Origin: Alicyclobacillus tolerans | Lineage (GTDB): Bacteria; Bacillota; Bacilli; Alicyclobacillales; Alicyclobacillaceae | Direction: 5' to 3' | Length of the DNA: 64,000 nt | Assembly (NCBI RefSeq): GCF_001447355.1 | Contig: NZ_JXBW01000001.1 | Coordinates: 124,001-188,000 of the forward strand | Shown here: positions 1-7,979 of the stretch, in pieces | Layout of the letters: every line of letters begins with the position of its first letter | How positions within the stretch are numbered: the stretch's first letter is position 1 | Program-made: the position numbers and the translations under genes | The notes under the pieces: generated by a model | The model's input: only the letters and a program-made list of their open reading frames with translations | The model's database searches: none | Told to the model about the DNA's origin: nothing

Positions 1-1096
1 CGATGGCATGCCGAATCGCCAGCGTTCGCATTTTGCCAATATGGACGTTCGCCAGCGCGTAAGCCGCCGCCTCGGCCTCGCCGTCCTGCTCGAGAAGCAG
101 ATTGTATCGGATCAGCGCCATCTCCGCGCTCACATAGTCTCTATCCCACGCAGACTCCTCGGCCTCGCGTACGACGCCATCCACACAATCTTCCCACTTG
201 CGCAGCCGCTCCGGCGTAGTCGCCAGCTTGCCCGCAGCAGCAATCAGCTTCAATTGCCACGACTTCCAGCCCTGAAGCTTGCGATGCCGCGATTCCTTCA
301 CCAGCAACGCAAACACCGTGTCGATCACGCCCGCCTCACTCCACTTCACCGCATCCGCGACGGCCATGACACAACCCAGCGCAAAGTCGATCATCAATCC
401 GACGTCCCCGCCGGAGTCATCCACCGACGCCATCAAATGAATCATTTCCTCGATCACGCAGAATGAAAGCTTGAGCGCACGCACATATTCGCGTTGCTCA
501 AGTGCCTTCTTCGCCCGTTCAACCACTTCATTCGCGCCACCCATAGCCTTGCTAGCTTTCCGATACGAAATAAACCCCTGTCTGTCCGTGAATGATTTCG
601 CGTAGTCCCGAATGAATTTGCGGCATTCTTTCACTTCCGCATCGGCATCCGGCGTCGAGACGTGGAAACGAATTTGCCGCTCCACCAAGGAAGACGTCTC
701 CGCCAGCGAGAGAAGCAAATCGATGAGGTCATCTTTACGCTTTGCATCGAGGAGAGCCCGCAGATCCGTCGACGAATCCGGTTCCAAGGCAGCAGCGGCC
801 ATGTTCATTCCATCGGGATTGACCAGTTCACGCTGTCCGGCAATTCGAAGAAGAACCGCAGCCTCGTGCTTGCATACCGGGCCGAGGTCATACGGGCAAT
901 TGCAATCAAGTTTGATAAGTTCGCCATCGCCGCCAATCTCGATGTCAACTCGATACGATTCCGAGCCTTGCACGATAGCATGATAGACGCCGTCGGTATC
1001 CTGTTCCAGCAAGCGGATTCGCCCTTCGTCAAGGTAATCCCGTCCGCGCATCAGAATATCCGCATCGACTTCGTCCAGAAAGGCAGATAGGTTCAT
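1..1096 (-). CDS. SWIM zinc-finger domain protein (3' end outside window)
   Basis: Reading the minus strand from the ATG at 1096 gives 365 uninterrupted codons that run off the left edge, so the C-terminus is missing. Residues around 55-75 hold CNCPYDLGPVCKH, the CxCx(n)CxH pattern of SWIM zinc fingers, which bind nucleic acid or protein partners. The rest is mostly helical and charged with no catalytic motif I recognise. An SD (AGGGAG) lies 11 bases before the ATG. Such proteins are often encoded next to SNF2-type helicases, but the neighbour on that side is not in view. The function beyond zinc binding is unknown. Confidence 0.8.
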   Translation of the reverse strand, partial: MNLSAFLDEVDADILMRGRDYLDEGRIRLLEQDTDGVYHAIVQGSESYRVDIEIGGDGELIKLDCNCPYDLGPVCKHEAAVLLRIAGQRELVNPDGMNMAAAALEPDSSTDLRALLDAKRKDDLIDLLLSLAETSSLVERQIRFHVSTPDADAEVKECRKFIRDYAKSFTDRQGFISYRKASKAMGGANEVVERAKKALEQREYVRALKLSFCVIEEMIHLMASVDDSGGDVGLMIDFALGCVMAVADAVKWSEAGVIDTVFALLVKESRHRKLQGWKSWQLKLIAAAGKLATTPERLRKWEDCVDGVVREAEESAWDRDYVSAEMALIRYNLLLEQDGEAEAAAYALANVHIGKMRTLAIRHAI

Positions 1097-1256
1097 GGAT
1101 GTTCAAACTCCCTTTTGAGTGAATGCGCATCGAAACACACAAAGACTGAGTACCAAATCCGATAACCGAATAGGGAAATTCTCAGGGCGCTGGAGCTTCG
1201 CAAGAGAATTCCCGCAGTTTGAATTGTGAAAGCTCTCCGCAAGAATTGTAACGAAA

Positions 1257-1370
1257 ACGTTACAGGGAGTGCACCCAAGGGTGGTTAGTGAACGGCTTGG
1301 ACATGCCAATATCGGAATTACGCTGGATACATACAGCCATGTGATTCCAGGACTCCGGAAGCCGCAGTAA
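1257..1370 (+). pseudogene. Tyrosine recombinase (phage integrase) C-terminal remnant
   Basis: A short plus-strand frame ending in TAA at 1368-1370 encodes the end of a phage-type integrase: GVHPRVVSERLGHANI followed by TLDTYSHV. It carries the LGH histidine and the nucleophile-type tyrosine of the family, but nothing upstream in frame matches the rest of the enzyme. Only about 35 residues remain, so it is a decayed fragment. It sits about 140 bp from a tRNA-like 3' fragment, the usual arrangement of an integrase beside its attachment site. Confidence 0.75.
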
Positions 1371-1510
1371 CACAATTCGGAGAGATGCTCTTCGCGCAAA
1401 AATCGGAGGAAAAAATAGGAATACAAATACTGGATGTGACCAAATGTGACCACGGCATACGAGTGGCGCAACTTCGCATTCCCAAAAAGCCGCGCCACTG
1501 CTAGATTTTC
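1371..1510. other. Non-coding stretch between the integrase remnant and the tRNA-like fragment
   Basis: I see no gene here. The stretch is A-rich just after the integrase stop and contains the short direct repeat TGTGACCA/TGTGACCAC near 1436-1452. It belongs to the decayed junction of a lost mobile element. Confidence 0.4.
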
Positions 1511-1573
1511 TGGCGCACCCGGAGGGACTCGACCCCCCGCAAGACGCGGTTTAGGAATTCCTCTCCGGGTGTG
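1511..1573 (-). pseudogene. tRNA-Arg(CCT)-like 3' fragment, probable attachment-site remnant
   Basis: On the minus strand the sequence ends GGGTGCGCCA. Before this is a T-arm (GGGGG stem, GTCGAGT loop, CCCTC stem), and further upstream an anticodon-loop-like TTCCTAA followed by ACCGC, which would give anticodon CCT. The D-arm and the 5' half of the anticodon stem are absent. The T-loop begins with G instead of T, so the fragment is unlikely to work as a tRNA. The 3' end of tRNA-Arg(CCT) is a common integration site, and the adjacent integrase remnant supports reading this as an att copy. The isoacceptor assignment is tentative. Confidence 0.5.
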
Positions 1574-1741
1574 TCGTGGGGTGACGGACGGTGCCGTTTC
1601 TCCTTATTTGGCGCGGTATTTTAAGTGCTGGTGTGTTACCTGGTACCGGCGACTATCAACATGAGTTATGCAGTTGATGTATAAATTCGGTTTTCATGCA
1701 CGATGAAAATTTTATAAAAACACCGACAAGCACTTGACTTT

Positions 1742-2251
1742 TTGAAAGCACCCCAACAATCGCCGAGAAGGCACCTAACTGCCTATCTCTTAGCGATGTG
1801 GGTGGGAATCATGGCTCGTTTATGTAAACCGGAGTTTAAGGAACTCTTTACTTTCAGTAATGTCGGTGGTACGCCTGTACTGCGTGCGCTGTGGGATCGT
1901 TTTGACTTCTCTCTTTTGTTGTCTCAGTCAGGCATATTTAAGGTTCGGGGCATAGCCACCTGGGTTCTCGCTTTTGTATATGTGGTTGGACTGATTCAAC
2001 GCTGCCAGTCAGTCAACTCACTGGCTTCATTCTTCAACAAAGACAGCTTGCTGCAACGTATGACAGGTATCCAGACGGTGACTCAATCAGCCTTGAGCCG
2101 GTTCCTGACAGGGTTTTCCCAGTGGTACATGTTCAACCAGAAGCGCACTGCTCGTCTTCAAGAAGACTCAGACACAGCTCTGGTAGACGGGGATGTACTT
2201 GCACTGGACGATACCCATGCGGCACACCCGTATGCTGTCAATGGCCAGTTT
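1742..2251 (+). pseudogene. IS4/IS701-like DDE transposase, N-terminal part interrupted by the IS21 element
   Basis: From a TTG at 1742 about 170 residues read as the start of a DDE transposase, ending near LALDDTHAAH, which holds the first catalytic Asp in this type of enzyme. The open frame continues to 2302 only by running into the end of the IS21-like element. No convincing continuation of the protein was found beyond 4399, so the gene is truncated or rearranged as well as interrupted. Its own terminal repeats were not identified. Confidence 0.65.
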
Positions 2252-2298
2252 TGTTTCGACACAAATGGCCACTTAAATCCGTCAGAATCAGCCAACTG

Positions 2299-3033
2299 CT
2301 AGAGACTCGCGTTCACCCCTTTCATGCGGTAGCTTTCGCCGCTAAATGTAAACACAGACACATGGTGCAATAGGCGGTCAAGCGTTGCGCTGGCCAGAGA
2401 CGGGTTCGGGAAGGGCGCTCCCCATTCTTCAAACGGCCTGTTACTGGTTACAATGAGGCTCTGGCGCTCGTAGGCGTTGGACACCAGTTGGAACAGGTGA
2501 TTCCCCGCTGTATCGTCCATCGGCAAATAGCCGAGTTCGTCGATTGCGATCAGGTCCAACTTGCCCAGAGATCGCAGTTTCTGCTTCACCGTACCGTCCG
2601 CCATCGCCGCGTAGAGATTGTCAATAAGGTCTTGTGCCGTCGTGAACAGGACATCCTTGCCCTGCACCGCAGCCTCATAAGCAAGCGCCATTGCAATGTG
2701 CGTTTTCCCCAAGCCCGGCGGACCCAGCAGCACAACATTCTCGTGGTTCTCAATGAACCGTAACGTCTCCAGCTCCAGAATCTCGCGCTTTGGAATACTG
2801 GGCTGAAAAGCAAAGTCGAACTCGGACAACGTCTTGTGCCCTGGAATCCTGGCGTTTCGGATACGTTTGACCCGCTGTGTCTCCTCGCGTGCGGCGATTT
2901 CTTCTGCGACGACCATCTTAAGAAAATCGTAAAAACTCATGTCTCGTGTGGCCGCAACCCGGCAGTACTCATCTACACAATCCCGTGTGTGTCGCAATTT
3001 CAGCCGCTTCAGCCCGTCGAGGAGGTCTTCCAC
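2299..3033 (-). CDS. istB: IS21-family helper ATPase IstB
   Basis: The 244-residue AAA+ ATPase assists the IS21 transposase in target selection. A Walker A loop (GPPGLGKTH) lies near residue 105 and a Walker B (LIAIDELGYLP) near 165, followed by a sensor-1 segment (IVTSNRPFEEW). Length and order match IstB/DnaC-like proteins. It starts at GTG 3033, with GGGGG before it, and lies 123 bp downstream of istA. That gap is wider than usual, because istA and istB normally abut or overlap. Confidence 0.9.
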   Translation of the reverse strand: MEDLLDGLKRLKLRHTRDCVDEYCRVAATRDMSFYDFLKMVVAEEIAAREETQRVKRIRNARIPGHKTLSEFDFAFQPSIPKREILELETLRFIENHENVVLLGPPGLGKTHIAMALAYEAAVQGKDVLFTTAQDLIDNLYAAMADGTVKQKLRSLGKLDLIAIDELGYLPMDDTAGNHLFQLVSNAYERQSLIVTSNRPFEEWGAPFPNPSLASATLDRLLHHVSVFTFSGESYRMKGVNASL

Positions 3034-3156
3034 GGTGCACCCCCTACTCGTGCGGCGTAGTAGCTGGGGTCCCGTGTCTCCACGCCAACATGAGGAACGC
3101 GGGGTGCTTGGGCTTCAGGGGACCGCTCCACAGCCTGTGGCAAGCACCCGGGCACG

Positions 3157-4263
3157 TCACGCTGCTTCCTTAGGATGCGCTGCAGCGCATCGTAGCCAAA
3201 GCTTCGGTACTGCAACCCGGAACTCATGCTCATAGATTTCGAGTCGGACGTATTGGCGCGCGTATTCCTTTGGCACCGAGTATTGGTTCCTGGCGAAAGA
3301 GAACAGGCAAGCCTTGTTTACCTTTGCACGCTGGACCCGAAACAAGATGGGCTTCTTCTGCGGTAACGGTGTCAGACACGCCCGCTCAGCTGCCCAACGC
3401 TCTACCGGCACCTCCTGCGTCGTCGTGTGGATTTCGCGGTTGACCTCATCGCACCACGCCCGCGCCTGTCGGTTCATAGTGTCCAGGTCCGTGAAAGTGC
3501 GCCCGTAGTAAAAATCCCGGTGCACATATCCCACGGTCGACTCCACTTTGCCCTTCGTTTCCGGGTCCTCCACCCAGCAGGCGTCTGGCCGAAACCGCAT
3601 GAGCGCTGCAAACTGCAGTAGATCGGCCTGGAAGCGGACAACGCTCCCGCCACGCTCACTGACCACTACCTTCGCATTGTCAAACAGAATCTTCTTGGGT
3701 ACGCCGCCCATGTACTCAAACCCGCGGTACAGGCAATTCAGAAACACGACACTGTCCAGGGACGTCACGTACTCGACGTATCTCATCCTGGAGTGAGAGA
3801 GCACATACACAAACGAGTACACCTTGTGCTTTGCGCCGTCACAGATCCATTCCTCATGGCCCCAGTCCACTTGGGCTTGTTCGCCGGCGGCCGTCTCATA
3901 GGGCATATACACGCGGGCAGGAAGTTGCCGTCTTAACCGGGCCACATATCTTCGCACGGTGCGGTAGGAGCCCGGATAGCCCTGATCACGTATCTCCCGA
4001 AACAATCGCTTCGCGGTCAACCGCGGGTAATCACTCAGCCGTTCGCGGATATGGTAGAGAAAGGGCTCAATCACGTTTCTACGAGAGCGTGTGATGACGA
4101 TATCGTCGAGTGGACGCCCCTCGTCCCGCGCCTGCTGCATCTTCGTCAGGTAGGTAGCAACGGTCTCACGGTGAATACCCAATTTTTCAGCAATCGCGAC
4201 ATTCGTTAATCCCTCGTCTTTTAACGTCTGAACATGTATCATAGTCTTGAGAGTCTCTCGCAA
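3157..4263 (-). CDS. istA: IS21-family transposase IstA
   Basis: The 368-residue DDE transposase has an N-terminal helix-turn-helix region (EGLTNVAIAEKLGIHRETVA). The catalytic core carries Asp in AQVDWG, Asp in ILFDNAK and Glu in ETKGKVEST. It starts at TTG 4263; an internal ATG at 4242 is also possible. The protein is somewhat short and stops soon after the YSVPKEY segment. Another frame just downstream (3009-3233) stays open, so a frameshift near the 3' end may have removed the normal C-terminus. Whether the copy is still active cannot be told from sequence. Confidence 0.85.
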   Translation of the reverse strand: MRETLKTMIHVQTLKDEGLTNVAIAEKLGIHRETVATYLTKMQQARDEGRPLDDIVITRSRRNVIEPFLYHIRERLSDYPRLTAKRLFREIRDQGYPGSYRTVRRYVARLRRQLPARVYMPYETAAGEQAQVDWGHEEWICDGAKHKVYSFVYVLSHSRMRYVEYVTSLDSVVFLNCLYRGFEYMGGVPKKILFDNAKVVVSERGGSVVRFQADLLQFAALMRFRPDACWVEDPETKGKVESTVGYVHRDFYYGRTFTDLDTMNRQARAWCDEVNREIHTTTQEVPVERWAAERACLTPLPQKKPILFRVQRAKVNKACLFSFARNQYSVPKEYARQYVRLEIYEHEFRVAVPKLWLRCAAAHPKEAA

Positions 4264-4576
4264 AGGTCCGCACTCCTCACTGTCTTGTTGTTTGATCGCA
4301 CTTACAACATTCGACAGAGGTGGTGCGGATCTTTTTTATCGCCTCCCTGACGGAATTTCGTGGCCACTAATGTCGATTCTATCGTGGCCATCTACAACAG
4401 GCTCGTCTTTTACCTCATATGCGTGTCATTTCCTTTTACACAGTATACTGGCTGTAACTCTACGTTTCCTCGGGCGGCTGTATTCATTTACTGGTATGGT
4501 TATCCATATCGCATGGAATAAGTATCATCAACTCCTCTCCGATACCGTGTGCCAAGTTTCCTCTTGGCCGCCACCA

Positions 4577-4609
4577 GCCGCCCCTACTTCGCGCAAAATC
4601 CGGGGCGGC
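4577..4609 (-). terminator. Possible terminator hairpin after cotJC
   Basis: GCCGCCCC at 4577-4584 and GGGGCGGC at 4602-4609 form a perfect 8-bp stem just past the cotJC stop. There is no U-tract, so intrinsic termination is uncertain. The rest of 4400-4617 contains no gene that I can see. Confidence 0.35.
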
Positions 4610-4617
4610 CCACTCGC

Positions 4618-5196
4618 TCAAAACATCTTCTTCGTGCTGTTGTACTCCTTCAAAATTTCGACTGCTTCGCGAAATCTGAGTGAGTGCACCACCTCTCGTT
4701 CCCGTAAAAACCGTAAACTGTCCACAATATCCGGATCGTCCGTGTTATCGATAATCCATTGATATGTGGCGCGCGCCTTTTCTTCAGCAGCGATATCCTC
4801 ATACAGATCCGCAATAGGATCGCCCTTGGCTTGGATGTAGGTCGCCGTCCAAGGATTTCCTGCGGCATCATGGTAAAACAGTGCGTGGCCATGATTGACA
4901 TAGTGATCAGCCAAACCCGCTGCCCGCAATTGCTCTGGTGTTGCATCTTTGGTCAACTTATAGACCATCGTTGCAATCATTTCGAGATGAGCAAATTCCT
5001 CTGTCCCGATGTCCGTTAGCAGCCCGATGACCTTATCCGGAATCGAGTAGCGCTGATTCAGATACCGTAGTGCCGCGGACAATTCACCGTCCGCGCCACC
5101 GTATTGCTCAATCAGCATTTTGGCGAGCTTCGGATCGCACTTACTCACACGAACGGGATACTGAAGCTTTTTTTCATAAATCCAGATAGCCTTCAC
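4618..5196 (-). CDS. cotJC: Spore coat protein CotJC (manganese-catalase family)
   Basis: This is the last gene of a cotJA-cotJB-cotJC operon. CotJC belongs to the Mn-catalase/ferritin-like superfamily and is part of the spore coat. The 192-residue protein has the characteristic N-terminus (MKAIWIYEKKLQYPVRV), a ferritin-like EEFAHLEM segment near residue 68 and a second AAEEKARATYQW segment, which supply the acidic and His ligands of a di-metal site. Full length for the family. A role in peroxide protection is inferred from homology. Expression during sporulation in the mother cell is known for the Bacillus operon, but I did not identify a convincing sigma-E promoter here. Confidence 0.93.
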   Translation of the reverse strand: MKAIWIYEKKLQYPVRVSKCDPKLAKMLIEQYGGADGELSAALRYLNQRYSIPDKVIGLLTDIGTEEFAHLEMIATMVYKLTKDATPEQLRAAGLADHYVNHGHALFYHDAAGNPWTATYIQAKGDPIADLYEDIAAEEKARATYQWIIDNTDDPDIVDSLRFLREREVVHSLRFREAVEILKEYNSTKKMF

Positions 5197-5232
5197 CCCC
5201 TATGGTTGTGGCCGGTGTAAACCGAGTTTTGC

Positions 5233-5508
5233 TTAGACCTGCCATGGCCAAGGAGTCTGCGACCACGTCCATTTGCCGCCGCTGATGGGGCTGACGCCAA
5301 ACTCATACAAGGGTCCGAATGCAGCTTCAAACTGCGTCATCAAATTGTGCTTCCGCTTCTGGAACTGAGTGAATTGCGCAAGTGCTTGCTCGTCTTCTGG
5401 GTGTGTATCGAGATACAACGTCAACTCACAGAGGACAAAATCAATAGACTGCAATTCGTGAAGGTATTGGTAATAGGCCTTTGGCATTTGCGGCGGTGTC
5501 TCGCTCAT
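5233..5508 (-). CDS. cotJB: Spore coat protein CotJB
   Basis: A 91-residue protein matching CotJB: YYQYLHELQSIDFVLCE and LYLDTHPEDEQAL are family signatures, and the C-terminus is rich in Trp/Pro (TPWPWQV). The ATG at 5508 is preceded by GGGAGG and overlaps the cotJA stop (ATGA). A longer reading from 5562 is possible but lacks its own SD. CotJB is required with CotJA and CotJC for coat assembly in Bacillus; its biochemical role is unknown. Confidence 0.92.
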   Translation of the reverse strand: MSETPPQMPKAYYQYLHELQSIDFVLCELTLYLDTHPEDEQALAQFTQFQKRKHNLMTQFEAAFGPLYEFGVSPISGGKWTWSQTPWPWQV

Positions 5509-5756
5509 TCTGCTTCGCCTCCCCGCGTCTCTGGTGGATACGGGCTGTAGTATTCGGGCCACAACGTTCCCTTGCGAAGCGCCTCGTGTGGAGCAAACTG
5601 TTTGCGAGCACTGGTTTGAAAAGGCTGTAACACATTAGGAGGAACATTGAAGTATCTTGTACGGGGTGAACATGGGTCAAACGGACTGTGATAAGATCGA
5701 TAGACGCGCCATTGTGACGGCGTTTTTTCCACGGTGGACAAATCCCCTCCTGTCAT
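5505..5756 (-). CDS. cotJA: Spore coat-associated protein CotJA
   Basis: A short CotJA protein recognisable by HSPFDPCSP, RYFNVPPNVLQPFQ and HEALRKGTLWP. It is the first gene of the operon and overlaps cotJB by four bases. The start is uncertain: the ATG at 5756 is followed immediately by AGGAGGGG inside the frame. That sequence could be the real SD for a TTG at 5741 or a GTG at 5732, so the mature N-terminus may be 5-8 residues shorter. The conserved part is unaffected. Confidence 0.88.
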   Translation of the reverse strand: MTGGDLSTVEKTPSQWRVYRSYHSPFDPCSPRTRYFNVPPNVLQPFQTSARKQFAPHEALRKGTLWPEYYSPYPPETRGGEAE

Positions 5757-5842
5757 GGCGGTTTCAGCCAATCTATATGCAGATGGGATTACAAAAAGTC
5801 CACCGTTTCGACACACCTGTTACGCCATCGACAACGCTTCTC

Positions 5843-6397
5843 TTATCCATGCAACGCGATCGCGACGATCACGCCGACCACGATGCCGCCTAGGATCTCA
5901 ATTGGCTTATGACCTACCTGTTCGTTTAGCACGGGCCAATCGATTAACCACCAAGGCATCCTCACCACAGACAAAGGTCGGATACCGGCCACCGGCTCGC
6001 CAGGGCTTGGCTTAGGCACCACATCGCGTGGCCGCTGTTCTCCGTCTTCACCACTGTGTTCGAGCAGGTGTTGACCGCGAAGATCGCGCAATAGGCGATT
6101 GAGCACGGCTGCTTGCCGCCCTGTTTGCCAACGCACGCCGGCCGCATCGTACATCACGACGGCAGCGACAAAGAAGCCAATGCCCAAAACGGGATCAGAT
6201 CCCCCCGAATGCATCCAAAGTTCAGCAGCGAGCGCGATCACGGCGGCTGTATGGGAGCTCGGCATGCCACCGGAATTTCGCACCTGTCGCCAATCCCAAG
6301 TCCGCATCTGGATCATCACAAACACAGGCTTCAACAACTGGGCGACAATCATCGCCACGAGCGGCGCGGCCCACATGTCTGACCACACGTGCAGCAA
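5843..6397 (-). CDS. Divergent PAP2-family (DUF212) membrane protein
   Basis: A 184-residue integral membrane protein with several hydrophobic segments and the phosphatase-like motifs SGGMPSSHTA (near residue 45) and MYDAAGVRWQTGRQA, the pattern of divergent PAP2/acid-phosphatase-related proteins such as Bacillus YuiD. The start is taken at TTG 6397 because AAAGGAG lies nine bases before it. The frame is open upstream into the preceding methyltransferase gene. Substrate unknown; lipid-phosphate phosphatase activity is only suggested by the fold. Confidence 0.8.
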   Translation of the reverse strand: MLHVWSDMWAAPLVAMIVAQLLKPVFVMIQMRTWDWRQVRNSGGMPSSHTAAVIALAAELWMHSGGSDPVLGIGFFVAAVVMYDAAGVRWQTGRQAAVLNRLLRDLRGQHLLEHSGEDGEQRPRDVVPKPSPGEPVAGIRPLSVVRMPWWLIDWPVLNEQVGHKPIEILGGIVVGVIVAIALHG

Positions 6398-6413
6398 GCC
6401 AAAACGCTCCTTT

Positions 6414-7202
6414 CTACAAGCGATTGCCGTCGAGGCTTTGCCGAAACGACTCGTACAAAAGGACGCTACCGGCAACGGCGGCGTTCAAACTTTCTGCACC
6501 TCCAGCCATCGGGATGGCAATCGTCATATCCGCGAGATCGCGAACCGTGGCGCTGACTCCCTGTGCCTCACTGCCGATCACCACCAGTCGGTCTCCGCAC
6601 AGATTCGCCTCGTAGCATGGGTCCGATCCCTCAGCCGCCGCGACGGCCACGCGACCTGCCGGGTGCAAACGGCGCCAGCGTTCGATGAAGCTGACGCTGT
6701 CTTCTATGTACAAAGCAAGTCGAAACATGCCCCCCATCGAGGCGCGAACCACCTTGGGCGCGAATGGATCTACCGTTTGACTGCCGCAACAAACAGCCGT
6801 GTATCCAAATGCTTCTGCAGTCCGCAACAGCGTCCCAACGTTGCCCGGATCCTGGATGCCGTCCAACAGCACGCAACGAGCCCCGATGGTCGGCGTTGGC
6901 TGCGGAATATGAGCGACGGCAATCACTCCTTGCGGCGTCGTCGTGTCGGCAACCGCAGCAAACGCATTGGGAGATAGCTCAAACCACTTATTTTGCGCTT
7001 TTGGATGTTCCCTCAACACCAAAGGAAGTTCGTCCGATCCGGTATCCCACAGTAAGGCATCCACTTCGTACGAACTATCGAGCAGTTCGGCAACCAATCG
7101 CTTTCCTTCGGCGAGAAACTGCCCGTGTTTTACACGGCCCTTCTTCGTTTTCAACTGACTCCACAGTCGGACACGCTCATTATGTACCGATTCGATATAC
7201 AC
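6414..7202 (-). CDS. TrmH/SpoU-family RNA 2'-O-methyltransferase
   Basis: The 262-residue SPOUT enzyme has an N-terminal substrate-binding region (residues 1-100, with HGQFLAEGKRLV) and a C-terminal knot. Motif 1 is LDGIQDPGNVGTLLRTAEAFG, and the SAM-binding knot carries VVIGSEAQGVS and IPMAGGAESLNAAVAGSVLL. It probably methylates ribose in rRNA or tRNA with S-adenosylmethionine; the closest Bacillus type is YsgA, whose gene also lies near rplT. The exact target nucleotide is unknown. Confidence 0.9.
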   Translation of the reverse strand: MYIESVHNERVRLWSQLKTKKGRVKHGQFLAEGKRLVAELLDSSYEVDALLWDTGSDELPLVLREHPKAQNKWFELSPNAFAAVADTTTPQGVIAVAHIPQPTPTIGARCVLLDGIQDPGNVGTLLRTAEAFGYTAVCCGSQTVDPFAPKVVRASMGGMFRLALYIEDSVSFIERWRRLHPAGRVAVAAAEGSDPCYEANLCGDRLVVIGSEAQGVSATVRDLADMTIAIPMAGGAESLNAAVAGSVLLYESFRQSLDGNRL

Positions 7203-7228
7203 GCCGCCACCGCCTCCCGTCCGGGTCG

Positions 7229-7262
7229 CTCATGAGAAAAAGACCCGGTCGCCAGCGACCGG
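7229..7262 (-). terminator. Rho-independent terminator after rplT
   Basis: On the minus strand CCCGGTCGC-TGGC-GACCGGG is followed by TCTTTTTCTC, a strong stem with a U-rich tail directly after the rplT stop codon. It separates the ribosomal operon from the methyltransferase gene. Confidence 0.85.
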
Positions 7263-7272
7263 GACTCTGCCA

Positions 7273-7632
7273 TCAGGCGTTCAGCTTTTCGCGTGCTACG
7301 TTGACCAGTTGCGTGAATGCCGCGCCGTCCGTCACAGCGAGATCAGCGAGCATCTTGCGGTTCACCTCGATGCCGGCAAGCTTCAGACCATACATGAACT
7401 TGTTGTAAGACAATCCATTTGATCTCGCTGCGGCATTGATGCGCTGAATCCAGAGGCGACGGAAGTCGCGTTTGCGAACCCGACGGTCGCGGTACGCGTA
7501 CATCAACGACTTCATAACTTGCTGTTTCGCCGTGCGGAACAGCGTATGTTTCGATCCGCGGTAACCGCGGGCGAGCTTTAAAATCTTCTTATGGCGACGA
7601 CGCGTCACCTTACCACTTTTTACACGTGCCAT
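7273..7632 (-). CDS. rplT: 50S ribosomal protein L20
   Basis: A 119-residue, very basic protein beginning [18 protein letters not shown], the canonical L20 N-terminus. It binds 23S rRNA early in 50S assembly. L20 also feeds back on its own operon in Bacilli and E. coli. It is the last gene of infC-rpmI-rplT and is followed by a terminator. Confidence 0.98.
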   Translation of the reverse strand: MARVKSGKVTRRRHKKILKLARGYRGSKHTLFRTAKQQVMKSLMYAYRDRRVRKRDFRRLWIQRINAAARSNGLSYNKFMYGLKLAGIEVNRKMLADLAVTDGAAFTQLVNVAREKLNA

Positions 7633-7704
7633 GGTTGCAAATCCTCCTCAGATGGATCGCCCGCTCGTAAGAGCCGGGCGCTGGTACGTTCAATGCTCCA
7701 GCAA

Positions 7705-7908
7705 TTATTTATAAGCGACCAACTGTTTAATGCGCTTGACGTCGCTCGGCGAAACCAAAGTCGTCCCCCGCAGGCGGCGCTTGCGGCTCGGCGACTTATG
7801 TTCAGCCTTGTGGTACGCGAACGCATGCGGGCGCTTCAGCTTGCCAGACGCCGTCCGCTTGACGCGCTTTTTGAGACCGCTGTGCGACTTCATCTTCATC
7901 TTCGCCAT
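7705..7908 (-). CDS. rpmI: 50S ribosomal protein L35
   Basis: A 67-residue basic protein beginning MAKMKMKSHSGLKKR, as in L35 of other Bacilli. The ATG at 7908 follows an SD-like GGAGGAC; a six-codon upstream extension to 7926 is not needed. It is the middle gene of infC-rpmI-rplT. Confidence 0.97.
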   Translation of the reverse strand: MAKMKMKSHSGLKKRVKRTASGKLKRPHAFAYHKAEHKSPSRKRRLRGTTLVSPSDVKRIKQLVAYK

Positions 7909-7979
7909 ATCGTTTCTGTCCTCCAATATTGATTAGCCAGCATCCCGGCGGATCATTCTCGTAGATGGTTGTGCAAAGG

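Larger units (their letters stand above)
2252..4399 (-). mobile_element. IS21-family insertion sequence (istA-istB)
   Basis: Two minus-strand genes, an IstA-type transposase and an IstB-type ATPase, are bounded by related ends. Reading inward, the left end (from 2252) begins TGTTTCGACA and the right end (from 4399) begins TGTTGTAGAT. Both ends then contain CGACA, GGCCAC and TCCGTCAG in the same order, a 29-base imperfect match. Multiple internal copies of such repeats are typical of IS21 ends. No clear target duplication is visible, so the outer limits are good to a few bases only. Confidence 0.75.

Noticed and set aside
612-1090. Plus-strand open frames across the left part of the window
   Set aside because: They mirror the minus-strand SWIM zinc-finger gene, which has the zinc motif, an SD and a 365-codon open frame. 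The plus frames contain no family motif.
1446-1664. Plus-strand frame of 72 codons over the tRNA-like fragment
   Set aside because: It covers the tRNA-derived sequence and has no SD or recognisable protein.
4247-4762. Plus-strand frame of 171 codons between the IS element and cotJC
   Set aside because: It runs antisense through istA's 5' end, the IS end and cotJC; no family match and no SD.
6099-6977. 292-codon plus-strand frame
   Set aside because: It is antisense to the PAP2-related and SpoU genes, both of which carry full motif sets.
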